Below, piece after piece: positions 35,171-45,448 of a stretch of DNA of 64,000 bases. Source of the stretch: Phlyctochytrium arcticum (Eukaryota > Chytridiomycota > Chytridiomycetes > Chytridiales > Chytridiaceae); NCBI GenBank assembly GCA_025602905.1, contig JAHLKI010000008.1:186001-250000 (forward strand), read 5' to 3'. A program made the position numbers and the translations under genes. The notes beneath the pieces are model-generated. The model had not been told where the DNA came from. It did no database searches and worked only from the letters and a program-made list of their open reading frames with translations. The stretch's first letter is position 1. The number at the start of each line of letters is the position of its first letter.

Positions 35171-35461
35171 TTAATCGTTGAGAAACGTTTGGGTTGCATA
35201 TTTCACCTTCATGCCCACAATCACAAAGCCTGGGGAATCTGATGAAGTGAGAGTGGAGTAAAAAATCCAAAGTGCGTCCAATAACTTCCGAAGAACCAGC
35301 TTACCCTGGCATCTCATCTGGTATTGTAGGACGATGAACACCCATTCAAGATAAGTTCGGGAGTATGCAAGACGTGTGATCAGTTCTGAGATGGGGACGG
35401 GGAGCATGAGCAGAGATAAGTGGAAAGAAGCACAGATAACAGCGCTGGTATGATTCCCCAA
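35171..35461 (-). CDS. Doubtful short hydrophobic ORF or last exons
   Basis: An open frame can be read as two exons joined by an intron (roughly 35300 down to 35240), ending VIVGMKVKYATQTFLND at 35171. The first part is hydrophobic. No upstream exon or family match was found, and the region to its right is repeat-rich. It could be the 3' end of a decayed gene. Confidence 0.25.
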   Translation of the reverse strand: MGNHTSAVICASFHLSLLMLPVPISELITRLAYSRTYLEWVFIVLQYQMRCQGKLVLRKLLDALWIFYSTLTSSDSPGFVIVGMKVKYATQTFLND

Positions 35462-35529
35462 TCATCAACATAAAACCTACTGCGCAGTACGATTGCTGCG
35501 CTTGACATGTCTGATTTGACAAGTACTAT

Positions 35530-35640
35530 TTTCCCTTATCCGTGGAATGTGGCCAAGGCACTGCGTCCCATCGACCAAGTAGAACTCACGCAAATTCACC
35601 TACTAGTGAGAATCAGATGCGTAAAACTATAACCATCATG
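35530..35640. repeat. Diverged direct repeat, left copy
   Basis: Shares ordered blocks with 38490-38610: gcgtcccatcg, ccatcgaccaag, gcaaattcac, agtgagaa and cagatgcgtaaaactata. Same orientation, with small insertions. Identity of the element unknown. Confidence 0.75.
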
Positions 35641-35988
35641 AATGGAGATTTGAAATGACCAAACTGCGCACGCGTCAGGAACAAGTGACAAGATTGAGAG
35701 CCACCGGATCCATGCGACACACACTCCATAATGTAGGCAAGTAGTTCAGAATCGGGCAGCGCGGAAAGCCCTCCTGCTCGCCGTTACTTCTATCCGTTAC
35801 CCGGCATGCGATTTCCGTACACACCATTTGTGATGTGAGCGCCTCGAACGATGCGAGGAAGGGACCAAAAGACATCTGGTATTTCAAGCTGCATAAAACT
35901 GAGCAGGGCAGTGTCGGAGGTGGATGGATCCACGGTACATCCAGTAATACAGTGTGGGACTATGTATCTTAACAAAAATATGATTTTC

Positions 35989-36073
35989 CGCCGCCCGAGG
36001 TCGAACTCGGAGGATACGGGTTGCTGGTTGCCATCAATGTATTCATTTGACTTGGTTGTTATGCCCACGGCGC
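35989..36073 (-). repeat. tRNA-like core A
   Basis: 85 nt. Closing stem cgccg/cggcg; T-arm-like hairpin ccgag-ttcgac-ctcgg; followed by gaaaat and an atttttg run. Confidence 0.55.
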
Positions 36074-36178
36074 TTTGCTTGCTTTCCTGATGAATGTTTT
36101 CATTGATGCATGCAGGGGTGGGGGGAAGTCACCTTTTGTAATGTGGAAGAATTGGCAAAAAAAAAGAATGATTTTTTT

Positions 36179-36257
36179 GCGCCGCCCGAGATCGAACTCG
36201 GAGGAAACGGGTGCCATAAATGTCTTCATTTGGAGTTGGTTGATATGCCCACAGTGC
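36179..36257 (-). repeat. tRNA-like core B
   Basis: 79 nt. T-arm-like hairpin ccgag-ttcgat-ctcgg intact; closing stem imperfect (gcactg against cggcgc). Followed by an A-run and a T-run of about nine. Confidence 0.55.
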
Positions 36258-36503
36258 TTCCTTGCTTTCCTGGTAATTCTTTTTGATGATGGGTATACGA
36301 CGGGTTGCGGAGAAGTCACCATATGTAATCTAAGCGCGTCAAAAGATGCGCAGCACTTTGTATGGGACCAGAAGACATCTGGTGCATGAGAAGATCGGCA
36401 GGGCAGCATGATAGGCTCTAGAAGAAAGATGCGGGATGCATTCTGGCAATTAGAACCATCCAATATGAGAACCTCTTTCTGGTAAAAAAAAAGGTGGTTT
36501 TTT

Positions 36504-36583
36504 GCGCCACCCGAGATCGAATTTGGAGGGTACGGGTGGTACGAAACGAAATGTCACCAGTTGAGTTGATATGCCTACGGCGC
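36504..36583 (-). repeat. tRNA-like core C
   Basis: 80 nt. Closing stem gcgcc/ggcgc; the T-arm hairpin is weakened by one change (ccaaattcgatctcgg). Followed by aaaaaa and a T-run of nine. Confidence 0.55.
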
Positions 36584-36836
36584 GTTGGTTGATTTCCTGG
36601 TAGCTTTTTGGGTGATGCTTTACGAAAAGTTGGGGGGAAGTCACCATCTGTAATGTGGACGCGTCAAGGACTTTGTCCAAGTTCCAACAACCAAAAGACA
36701 GGCCGCAAAACAAGAAGCAGGCCGATATGAGCAATTGTAGGTGAAGAATTCTGCGGAAGACCGCCACGGTTCGTACTCCAACTGGAAGACGATCAAGTGG
36801 AAAAATCTTGACCAAAAAGACAGAATGGATGATATT

Positions 36837-36906
36837 GCGTCGCCCAAGACTGCACTAGGAGGATAGGGTGCAAATGTCATAATTTGAATTGATATACTCA
36901 TGACGC
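36837..36906 (-). repeat. tRNA-like core D
   Basis: 70 nt and the most diverged. The T-arm region is decayed, but the closing stem is gcgtc/gacgc, a compensatory change relative to cores A and C. Confidence 0.5.
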
Positions 36907-37328
36907 TTTGCTTGCTTTCCTGGCATCTTTCTTCGGTGATGGTATCATTCTTCCGGCTACAGTCTGCCCGGGAGTGTGAGTATCGTGAAAGGTCCGACCC
37001 GGCAAATTCATCTTTGAGGTTGAAGCTGACGTGGGCTTTCTGTAGGGCAGTATTGGGGGGATATCGAGAAGCGATCTGCGCAGCATCAGCTTGCCCAATC
37101 GGCAACGTTCAGGCAAAGTTCTCGATTTCCCACGCGGCGAGCAACTTCATGTATAGCAAGTCGGATCTGGATCCATGACTGTGCCGCCAACACGTCGTGT
37201 CAAAAGACTCAAAACGCGAAAAGTGTCTGGGCGGGCCATCTTGCATTTTTATACACAATTGGGATCTCGATCGCAGCAGGTTTCACAGCACCTCTGCAGT
37301 AGGTGGACCACCCTTTCCGCGTAGGACT

Positions 37329-37447
37329 GGCAATTGACACGGTATGTTTTCATCCGCCTTGGTTTCGCTTGAACTCAGAAGTTAAGTGGTTTGCCAGATT
37401 TTGGGGTTGGCAGATTCCGCGAGATCCTTGGAGCAGGAGAACTGTAT
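37329..37447 (+). pseudogene. 5S rRNA-like relic
   Basis: The segment gaactcagaagttaagtg (37371-37388) matches the highly conserved 5S loop B/helix III and box A region. Downstream text at the right distance (agattttggggttggcagattccgcgag, with gatccttggagc) follows the 5S helix IV-V/box C pattern in diverged form. The 5' and 3' ends do not form a convincing helix I, so I call it a degenerate 5S gene or 5S-derived element rather than a functional gene. Confidence 0.5.
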
Positions 37448-37849
37448 ACAGAGCCAGACCGCTTCTGGCGCAGACTAAGGCATGAGGGCTAGGTAAGTAC
37501 TTTGCTTGATTCTGCCAGTTGGATCGGCAAAAGAGCTGCGTTACTCACACCCACCCCAATTTAGAGGCAACCATTGAGCTCACCATGCCGCCGCGTTCGC
37601 TCCCGGTCTACACGCCGTTGAGATTGTAGGGCGAGGTCTTGAGTTCCTCAAGGTAAGCCTATGTCTATGTCTTGACTTGATGAACAAACCAAGCTCACTC
37701 TCTCTACCACTAGTTTTTTTAAACTGGCTCGGGTTTAGTTGCGCCCCTGGTTGCGAAGCAATAGTGACTTGTCACGACCACGATCTTGAATCGGTGCACT
37801 TTTCAGTGTCCCCATGTGAGCAACCCGATACGTAAGTAGCGGATGTATT

Positions 37850-38410
37850 GCATGGGCCCGCGACGCGGTTAAACGGCCCGGGATGATTCCCTAACGTGAC
37901 CTTCTGTTGCGCTTGGCTCGTCAGAGTCAAGACAACTTTTAACGCCCATTACTTGTGGTGTGGCGGGGCACCGAACAACAGCTGGAAGCAAAGGAAGGGT
38001 TTCCTGCCCCAGGCATCGGCGACTGGCCTCTCCAAGTAGTCCTGCTTCGGCTTGACGTGTTACTTGGTTTGGACCTGACCCGTACAACAAGGATACTCGA
38101 CCCCCTAGTCACCTGTGGGGTAGCTGTCGGGCCTGTCCTGAGACTACTCGGTCTGGGTAGCGCTTAGAGGACAAGGCAGCGAACTCCAGACTCATCTTTC
38201 CATTGACCAGGGTCATTAAATATGACAGTGGTCAATGTCTCGTCAGGTGCCTCACGAGCGAGGAAAGATCTGTATGTCGGGGTTTCAAGTAGTTCAAGGG
38301 GGCACTCCCTGGGATTCGCCTTGGTCGGCGCCGAGATGAATGCGGTGCATGCCGGGGGCTCGCGACCCTGCCAAGGCTTACTTTTGCTTTTTCTGTTGGC
38401 TGAGTTTCTG
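37850..38410. other. GC-rich gene-free segment
   Basis: Clearly richer in GC than its flanks, with several self-complementary stretches, for example ggggca...tgcccc near 37971-38012. The open frames on both strands carry no family signal. It may be a structured RNA or a fragment of a repeat. Nothing identifies it as SRP, RNase P or another known RNA. Confidence 0.3.
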
Positions 38411-38489
38411 TAATCTTTTTGGACTTTGTATGACTTGTGCCATGTACGATTTTACATTATGATGAATAGAAAGTTTGGAATTTCCCGTA

Positions 38490-38610
38490 TCCCGTATGAA
38501 TAAATTGTGACCAAGGCTCCGCGTCCCATCGTTGGGCCATCGACCAAGATGTACTCAGGCAAATTCACGTCCCAGTGAGAACCAGATGCGTAAAACTATA
38601 CGGAGATTCG
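38490..38610. repeat. Diverged direct repeat, right copy
   Basis: Partner of 35530-35640, same orientation, about 3 kb away. The tRNA-like array, 5S relic and GC-rich segment lie between the two copies. Confidence 0.75.
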
Positions 38611-38898
38611 AGAGTAGTCACCAGTATAAATATGATTAGCAGAACCTGCTGTCATCTAGTCCAGTGAACATTTTACTGCTCCGAGCAAAGAATCAAGCAA
38701 GGGCCTTGTTAGAACAATGGGGTGATAAGAGAAAACTTGTGAACTACCGAGGCTTCTGCTGACGGCAAATTCTCGGATAATTTGTTGAAAGAGTAAACCG
38801 AGCCACATGAACTGCACCCTTTGCTGTTACTCAACGCAATTTGAGAATATGATCTTGGTTGACGATGGAATCACAAAATTGGTGTGCCCCCACCCAGT

Positions 38899-40376
38899 CT
38901 ACGCCCCCCAATTACGTCCCCTCATGTACTGCTCAACGGTTATATACCCTACACCATTGGTTGCAGGAGGTACCGGCCATGGTACGAAAACGCTCAGCCA
39001 AGATCTATAGAAGCCTTTGCATCAGATGGTGAAAAAGGATGGAAACTTGAGACGTTACCGGTCATGTAAATTGAAAAAAATGGCAAAATTCCGTCGAGTA
39101 CCTAGATCATACTCGTTGACAAAGTACTGGGTAAACTCTTTAGACACATCGACTGTACAGATTACTCAAGGAGAACACAATACCTCGCCAACAGTTCGCG
39201 CAACATCTCTCCGATCCTGATTGATATAGTACTCAATAGTCGTCTCCCCACGCGCAATCAACATAGTATGCCAACCCCACATCCCCAACATAGCAATATC
39301 AATTGCCGCTGCGAGCAAAAAGCTCAGTATGAATATCGATTTGGCAGTTTCGGATGGCCATGCATACTTGATATAGTCTGTCAGTTCCAAACAGAAACAT
39401 AACAAGGAGAACGTCAGAAATCAACTTACAGTGGACGTTGTGAGAATTTGGGTGGTGAACATGGGGAGTGTGGCAAGAGAGTAGTAGGTGCATCCGAGCG
39501 CCATGTAGGCAAGGAAGAGATAAAAGTAACGATGGTTGTTGTTTCCGACACTGTTGACAAAGCTAAGTCCAGATCACGCTGCATTCTAAGATTTCGGATT
39601 ACAAGGGGTTTACCAATTATGAATCCACTAGCGATGTGACATCAGCAACTGAAAGAAGAAATCTGGAAGCACTGAATGCACTTACTGGACAATGATGATC
39701 CATCTTTGTGATACATCTGAGAAGCAGTCATTATGAGCTTGATCCACCACCAATGGGTCGACACTAACAAGGTTACCTCTGACAGACACTACAGTGATGT
39801 GCGCGATCTGGCTTTCCTAAAAGGCATTTCTTGCACCGTCTTCGAGTGCGGACAACTGCCGGTCGATCGCCCGAGCGAGCTGATGATACAGGCAGCAGAC
39901 TAGCTGTGTCATTTATGGTTAATGACAAAGTATCAGTTGACGCATCCGGCTGTGATGCGTTCTAATTTCGTAAACAGAGAGGAACACGTATCCGCAAACA
40001 CTTGCATTTAGTCAGAAGCTTTGCCTTGGGTTGGTAATGCATCATATTCACCCACCTCCTCCCCTCTGACCATCTCTAGACCAGCCCCGGAACCAGCCCC
40101 GTCCTCGTTGATTTCGACTATCGTCATGCCTTCCTTCACCACACCCGCGTCCAAACAGATACTCATGCCATAGTGGAAAAATATGCATATCACCAAGTAC
40201 AGGCCCCAGAGACCATTGGCCCACATCCCGATGCCTCCCTCTGGGAACATGTATGGCACGTTGACGGTAAAGAACGTGTAGGCGACGAGCGAAATGAGGG
40301 CGAGAGCGAGAAGGATAAAGAGCGGACCGAGAAGATGAATTGTTATGTTAAAGCATCGGATGAGACAACCCTCCAT
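38899..40376 (-). CDS. DHHC-type protein S-acyltransferase
   Basis: Palmitoylates cysteines of membrane-associated proteins at Golgi or plasma membrane. The first exon has two helices (LLGPLFILLALALISLVAYT and LYLVICIFFHYGMSICLD). The cysteine-rich domain follows over small exons (RRRCKKCLLGKPDRAHHCSV, then CITKMDHHCPW containing the catalytic DHHC). Next come NNHRYFYLFLAYMALGCTYY, helices including SIFILSFLLAAAIDIAMLGM, and the TTxE motif in ARGETTIEYY. Last exons: NEYDLGTRRNF, then FYRSWLSVFVPWP, stop at 38899. The start may be 40376 or an in-frame Met at 40409. The PFA3/4-like subfamily was not resolved. Confidence 0.9.
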
Positions 40377-40682
40377 ACGGTGGAGGGAAGAATGCCAAAG
40401 AATCTGCATCCTTTCCCCGTATTGTACTGCGATCTGCTGGCAATTTATGGGCGAATGTCGGGACTCGAGAACTTCGAAAAGGATGACATTTTAAGGCCAG
40501 CTGTGGCTATGCACACCATTACGGTCTAGATCCCGCTCGGCGCTCGCATCTTGCTCAGACTTCCTTCAACTTTTTGTTGGATTTTGTGGAGCACTCTGGT
40601 AAAGGTGAATACCAAAAGGTGGAGCGGGAGAGAGCAAAACCAATCGGTGGATTGTGTATAGAAGTGATCGAGCTGTAGAAGC
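40377..40682. other. Divergent gap between DHHC and ERG8
   Basis: Short promoter region shared by the two divergent genes. No motif stands out. Confidence 0.35.
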
Positions 40683-42619
40683 ATGATCTTGCCACGAACA
40701 ACGTAAGGGTTGCGAGTTTCAGTCTTTCCTTGAACCTATGTTTATTTTGATCTACAGGACGGTATCAGCACCCGGAAAGGTCTTACTTACCGGTGGATAT
40801 CTGGTGCTGGATCGAGAAAACACTGGACTGGTTGTTGCAGCCGATTCGCGGTTCTATGTCACGATCCGGAACAGTGAAACGATATCGCCTCAACCACTCA
40901 TCACAGTGCGCTCACCACAATTTCTGGATGGATTATGGAAATACCGGGTAGATGTGGAGAATCCTGATGATCCCGCAGTGCTTCCAATAGAGTGAGTCGT
41001 ACTTAAAAGTCACAAAGATGTGCTATGAGGGACTTACCTTCATTCGACAGGGATGAGGCTCGCAACGGTTATGTGCAGGTCACATTGCATCACACGATAC
41101 GAGTAGCTGCTGGTCTTAGCAAATCGTGGAGAGAGCGACTGGGGACAGGTCTAGAAATCATCATTCTTGGGAGTAATGATTTTTACTCCCAGCGCGAACA
41201 GGTCGGTTGGCTGAAAGATTTGCGACGTTCGTATTTAAATCTGATTCCTACATACAAATAGCTACGACAAAGGTCCCAACCCATTAATGTTTCCTCACTA
41301 TCCTCCCTGCCCCAATTTTGTCCCACTCTCAGTAAAATGCAAAATGTTCACAAAACCGGTCTCGGCTCCTCCGCGGCCATGATTACATCTCTTGTCGGTG
41401 CGTTATTGACTCATTTGGGAGCCATCACTCTTCCTCTTGGTGTTAAACCAACCGAATCCGAACCATCCGACCTGCGGCTTGCCCATAACTGTGCTCAGCT
41501 TTGCCACTGTCTGGCGCAAGGAAAAATCGGCAGCGGCTTCGACGTGAGCGCAGCTGTCTTTGGAACCCATGTATATCGCCGTTTCAGCCCTAAGGTATTA
41601 GACGCCGTATTGAGCGAAAATCAAAGGCCGCCGTCCGTCCAAGAGCTGAATCAGATTGTCCGTCCGGAGACGGGTGGATGGGACAGTGCCGTTGAGCCAT
41701 TGGAAGTTCCGCCAGGTTTCAACCTCGTCCTAGCCGATATTGATGCAGGGAGCAGCACCCCCAAGCTCGTTTCAAAAGTTATAGCCTGGCGCAAAGCGCA
41801 ACCTGATGCAGGTAGAGTTACGCGTCGCTTGTTGGGTACCTTTGACAATCGTATCAAGACCAATGATACATTAATTTAGCTGCTATCTTGTGGGCATCTC
41901 TGAATGACGCAAATATAGAAGTTGAAAGGCTTCTACGACGTCTCAGCGAGCTGGCCAAGTGTGATCCTTCCAATTATCGCAGCACCATCGCTGCTTTGAA
42001 GGATCACAAAGCGGAAAGGGTAAGTATCCTCAAACCAGCGATGCTATGCTTGCGTACTCAAGTCTCGTCGGGCAGTGGAAGGACGCTAAAGTTGATCCCG
42101 CCACGTTTCCTTTCAGAAACACATTTGTACAACTATACGAATCCTTCCAGGTGAGTTTAAAGCTATCCTTGAAACACAAATTGCTGTTGCGGTCAACTCA
42201 TCGAGTCAATCCAGGTCGTCCGCAGCTTTTTACGAGAACTTTCGGAGCGAGCGGATGTGCCAGTTGAACCACCAGAACAGACCCGCTTGCTGGATGCGTG
42301 TACATCAGTCCCTGGTGTGATTGCAGCTGGTGTTCCCGGTGGTAAGATATATGAACCAGAAAATTGACTTTCTGTTCCTAATTGGCCTACTTTAGCGGGT
42401 GGATACGACGCCATCTTTTGCTTGGTACTATCAGACACTGCCAGAGAGAATGTCCAGTCAAAGTGGAACTCTTGGACTGAGCTGGACGTCGGGCCGCTCC
42501 TAACTAAACAAAGCTCTGCCGGCCTGTATCGCATTGAGGCACTCAACATCATCCCAGGTCTGGAAAGCATCATCGATGGTATTCCTGGATCAGTCGTACG
42601 ACAAATAGAGGAGCGCTAG
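40683..42619 (+). CDS. ERG8: Phosphomevalonate kinase
   Basis: GHMP-family kinase making mevalonate diphosphate in the sterol/isoprenoid pathway; the window also holds ERG3 from the same route. Exon 1 (40683-40702) encodes MILPRT. Exon 2 gives SAPGKVLLTGGYLVLD, the fungal ERG8 start. Then come NGYVQVTLHHTIRVAAGLSK, and KTGLGSSAAMITSLVGALL, the ATP-binding glycine/serine loop. CHCLAQGKIGSGFDVSAAVF and VLADIDAGSSTPKLVSKVIA follow. The C-terminal GVPGAGGYDAIFCLVLSD has the last GHMP motif. About eight exons. The stretch after 41200 (splice to KTGLG) was not fully resolved. No sign of truncation. Confidence 0.92.
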
Positions 42620-42681
42620 CTATCAGGATTATATCATTTCATACATTTACAGGATGATCTATTATAGACATTGTATATATA

Positions 42682-45383
42682 TCACGCTTTCACTGGTCGC
42701 TTCAAGAGCCAACTGAACAATGCTTCAGTGCTTAATCCCGCCAAGCGCAAAATTGTTCCCGACTTTTCGTCTCCGAAGCGGACATCTCCACTCACTCCAA
42801 TGACAGTCAGGCCAGCACCGTCATTCCTGTCAACGATAGCGACCAATCCGTAGCAGCTGCCGTGAACTGCCACAAAAGCTCGTCGCGCGAGATCCTGCAA
42901 GTCCATTTGTTGGATGAGATCGTCGGGGTGATTCATTGGGGTATAATGCTCATCCGATCCCCGGGTTGTTGATCCAATGACTTGCTTGGACTTTCCGAGG
43001 TTCATCATACTAAGTTTCCGCACAACTCCTCCAAGTATGCCGCTGTTGGGGTTGGATGTATCTTTTCCTGTGATTGAGGCCGGCGTTATAAGAGTGTCCC
43101 GCCGCTGTACGGGCGGGAAAACAATCACGTCGGCGAATGGATCCCTAGCATCTCCGGCCACGAGCAGTAGGTATTCTTGACCGAGAATGTATTCCTCCAC
43201 CAACCAAGTTTCGCCTTCGGGGAGCTGTTCCAAAACTTCTTTAAGTTCCTCCTCGTTCTGAACTTTCTGCCCCGAGTTGTGGCGAACGTGTTTGCGGATA
43301 GTAGGTTTGACATACACTGGGAATTGGAATCCTTTTTCATACATCGCATCCGTGATCTCAGTTACCGTGGAGTTTCGGTTGAAAACAACGTGGTTCGGCA
43401 CACTCAAACGGTTTTTGACAAGTCCTTCACGCATAGCTTGGCGATCCCGCGACTCGGTATAAAAGCGCGCATTGAGCCCAACAGTGTGCGCAAAACCAAT
43501 ATCTTCTACAATTTTCGCAACTTCCAACCCGTCATCTCCCAAGCAGGCGTTGCAAATCAAGTCCTCCTCCCGGTTAAGGGTTCTCAGCGTGACCTCGACA
43601 TCATCGACATGGTATAGATGTACAATGGGATCGTAGTTCAAAGTTCGGAAAATGGACTCCAGTTCACTGACATACTCTGCGTCTTTGCCATAGCTAACAG
43701 CTAATTTACCCTCGGGGTCTGGAATTCCGGAATCGGGATCCACCAGCACGGCCGATATAACAACGTGAACGATGGGATTGGGAACGACGGCCAGGCTTGG
43801 GTTTCTAATCAACTTTGCAACCTTCTGTTCAACCTCTGGGGGCAATACTTGAGAGAGCGGTGCCAATTCGTCTTCGGCTTCGGCTGCGTCTTGACCACTC
43901 AACGCATCAGGTTCTGCCGTCATCAGGTCCGCATAGCTGCCCCCGGCAGAGGTAACACTTTCCAAAAGTGCAGGCTTGAGGGCGGAACTTAGCAGAATTT
44001 GAAAGAAGTCTTGGGTTGTTTGACCCGCGAGCTTGAGGATGAACTCTGATGACGAGCCCTTCCCAAGACCGCATGATGCATTAACTTCGAGAACATAAAA
44101 CTTTCCTGTATTTGCATGTCATAAGTGCTTCGGTATGCTACACTGTCGTCGCGGGACACTCACCACTAACGTCTCGCTTCCGTACGTCCTGTAAATTTTT
44201 TTCCATTGTCAGTACATTGACTTCCTTATGGATCCTTTAATCGAAAGATGACCTACCACTCGACCATAGCAATTTCCCGCCACTGCAGCGTACGAACGGC
44301 GTGCCAGATCTTGCAATGCCGCATAGTCATTGGGGTCGTCGACTTTGGCGTAATCATGAGCATATTGGGCCTCGTCCCAATTTCGAACATAAGAAATGAA
44401 GCGTTTGAAGCGGGGGAGGTCTTTGTTGAACGCTCGCTCTGTCAAAAATGTGACGATGAGTTTTCAAAATCCAACTTCTACAATTGCCAACGTACCAGCG
44501 GGGGGATAAACAATCACACTGGAGTTTTCGTCTCGGCAATTTCCGGAAACAAGCACCTATTCTGAGTTATTTCCAATTTCAAATAAGATCTTCTCCGTGG
44601 CCACAAACCGAATACTCCTGGCCGTCAATGTATTCTTCCAACGTTAAGTTCTCAAAGTCCTCTAGGAGCTCCTTGCACTTGTTTTGAACTTGCTCCAAAT
44701 CGTGGCATACCGAGCTATCATCTAGCCCAACCGATCCATAGCTGTCTGATACTTTGACGAACAGCGGATATACCATCCCCCATGCTTCGATTTCTTTCGC
44801 GAGATCTGTGTCCTTCGTAACAGCGATACCCGGAGGGGTTGAAACGAGACTTTCGCGGAAAAGCTCTTTCATCCCGTTCTTTGTCAGAGTATTGTTGATA
44901 AAAATCGAGTCGCATCCGACCACGTTGGGAAAGTTTTTCTTTTCCAAGTAGGCAGCCACACTTGGTCCGGGAACGCCGTCAATATCACATCCATCGCATA
45001 CATTCATGATGAGATCGTCGATTGGAATCTGGTCAATTTCGGCTTCTATGCCAGTCAGGCGCATTAAATGAATGTCGGGAACAAATTCGAGCTCTTCCGC
45101 CAAGGTGCGCAACTCTTGAATATAGTCTTCCTTTTCAGAGTTGTGAGTCAATTTCTCGGCGGCACTTCGAACAGCGACATCATCCTGAACGACATCAGGA
45201 ACAAGTATATGCTAAAAACTTCCAATCAGCGTCACTTTCTCGGGTCCGAAGAACGACAAGGTGGCCAAGCCTGTGCCGGAAACCTACCAACTTCTTCCCT
45301 TTCACAGTAGGCCGACGCACTGGGCCGTCTGCCTGTGAGTAGCGCTTCGTTCCCGCCTGTAGGTCGTTCTTTGCTTTCAGCAT
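42682..45383 (-). CDS. Double ATP-grasp (D-Ala-D-Ala ligase-like) protein
   Basis: One multi-exon gene: 45383 start (MLKAKNDLQAGTKRYSQADG), exons about 45210-44579, 44500-44210, 44170-42682. It carries two ATP-grasp units in tandem. Unit 1 has CDGCDIDGVPGPSVAAYLE, SDSYGSVGLDD, EEYIDGQEYSV, then RVDV and VLEVNASCGLG, giving the Asp, Glu and Asn expected to bind magnesium. Unit 2 repeats the layout (CNACLGDDGLEVAKIVEDIG, PVYVKPTIRKHVRHNSGQ, EEYILGQEYLL), but the matching places read LVAI and VIGVSGDVRFG, so the metal ligands are missing. The closest known fold is D-Ala-D-Ala ligase/carboxylate-amine ligase. Fungi make no peptidoglycan, so the substrate is unknown. Confidence 0.8.
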
Positions 45384-45415
45384 CTTGGTACTATGTTGAA
45401 GGATCTACACTGAGA

Positions 45416-45448
45416 GTGATTCTGCCGTGATTCTGCCGTGATTCTGCC
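45416..45448. repeat. Three tandem copies of an 11-bp unit
   Basis: gtgattctgcc repeated three times without a mismatch, just upstream of the ATP-grasp gene start. It is followed by CGCG-rich text, including acgcgt at about 45494-45499, an MCB-like cell-cycle box. Confidence 0.85.

Larger units (their letters stand above)
35815..36960 (-). repeat. Diverged tandem array with tRNA-like box
   Basis: About three and a half units of roughly 320 to 340 bp, one of them shortened. Each has, on the minus strand: a conserved leader (ggtgactt...), gctaccaggaaagcaa-type text, a 70-85 nt core, an A-run and then a T-run in some copies. Cores lie at 35989-36073, 36179-36257, 36504-36583 and 36837-36906. 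Each core ends with a hairpin whose loop contains gttcgatc or a variant, resembling the T arm and RNA polymerase III B box. A terminal stem closes the core. The T loop is one base short and the A box is poor, so these are not intact tRNA genes. A tRNA-derived SINE or its tandem derivative is the best reading. Confidence 0.65.

Noticed and set aside
36179..36257. Intact tRNA gene in the tandem array
   Set aside because: T loop one base short, no convincing anticodon arm or A box, and units differ in length from 70 to 85 nt. Kept as tRNA-like repeat only.
37900..38170. SRP RNA or RNase P RNA
   Set aside because: GC-rich and hairpin-prone, but the conserved motifs of neither RNA could be found in the right order.
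42682..45383. Two separate ATP-grasp genes
   Set aside because: The exon ending unit 1 (VLEVNASCGLG region) continues in frame through a Ser/Ala/Glu-rich linker into unit 2, with no stop or new promoter between them.
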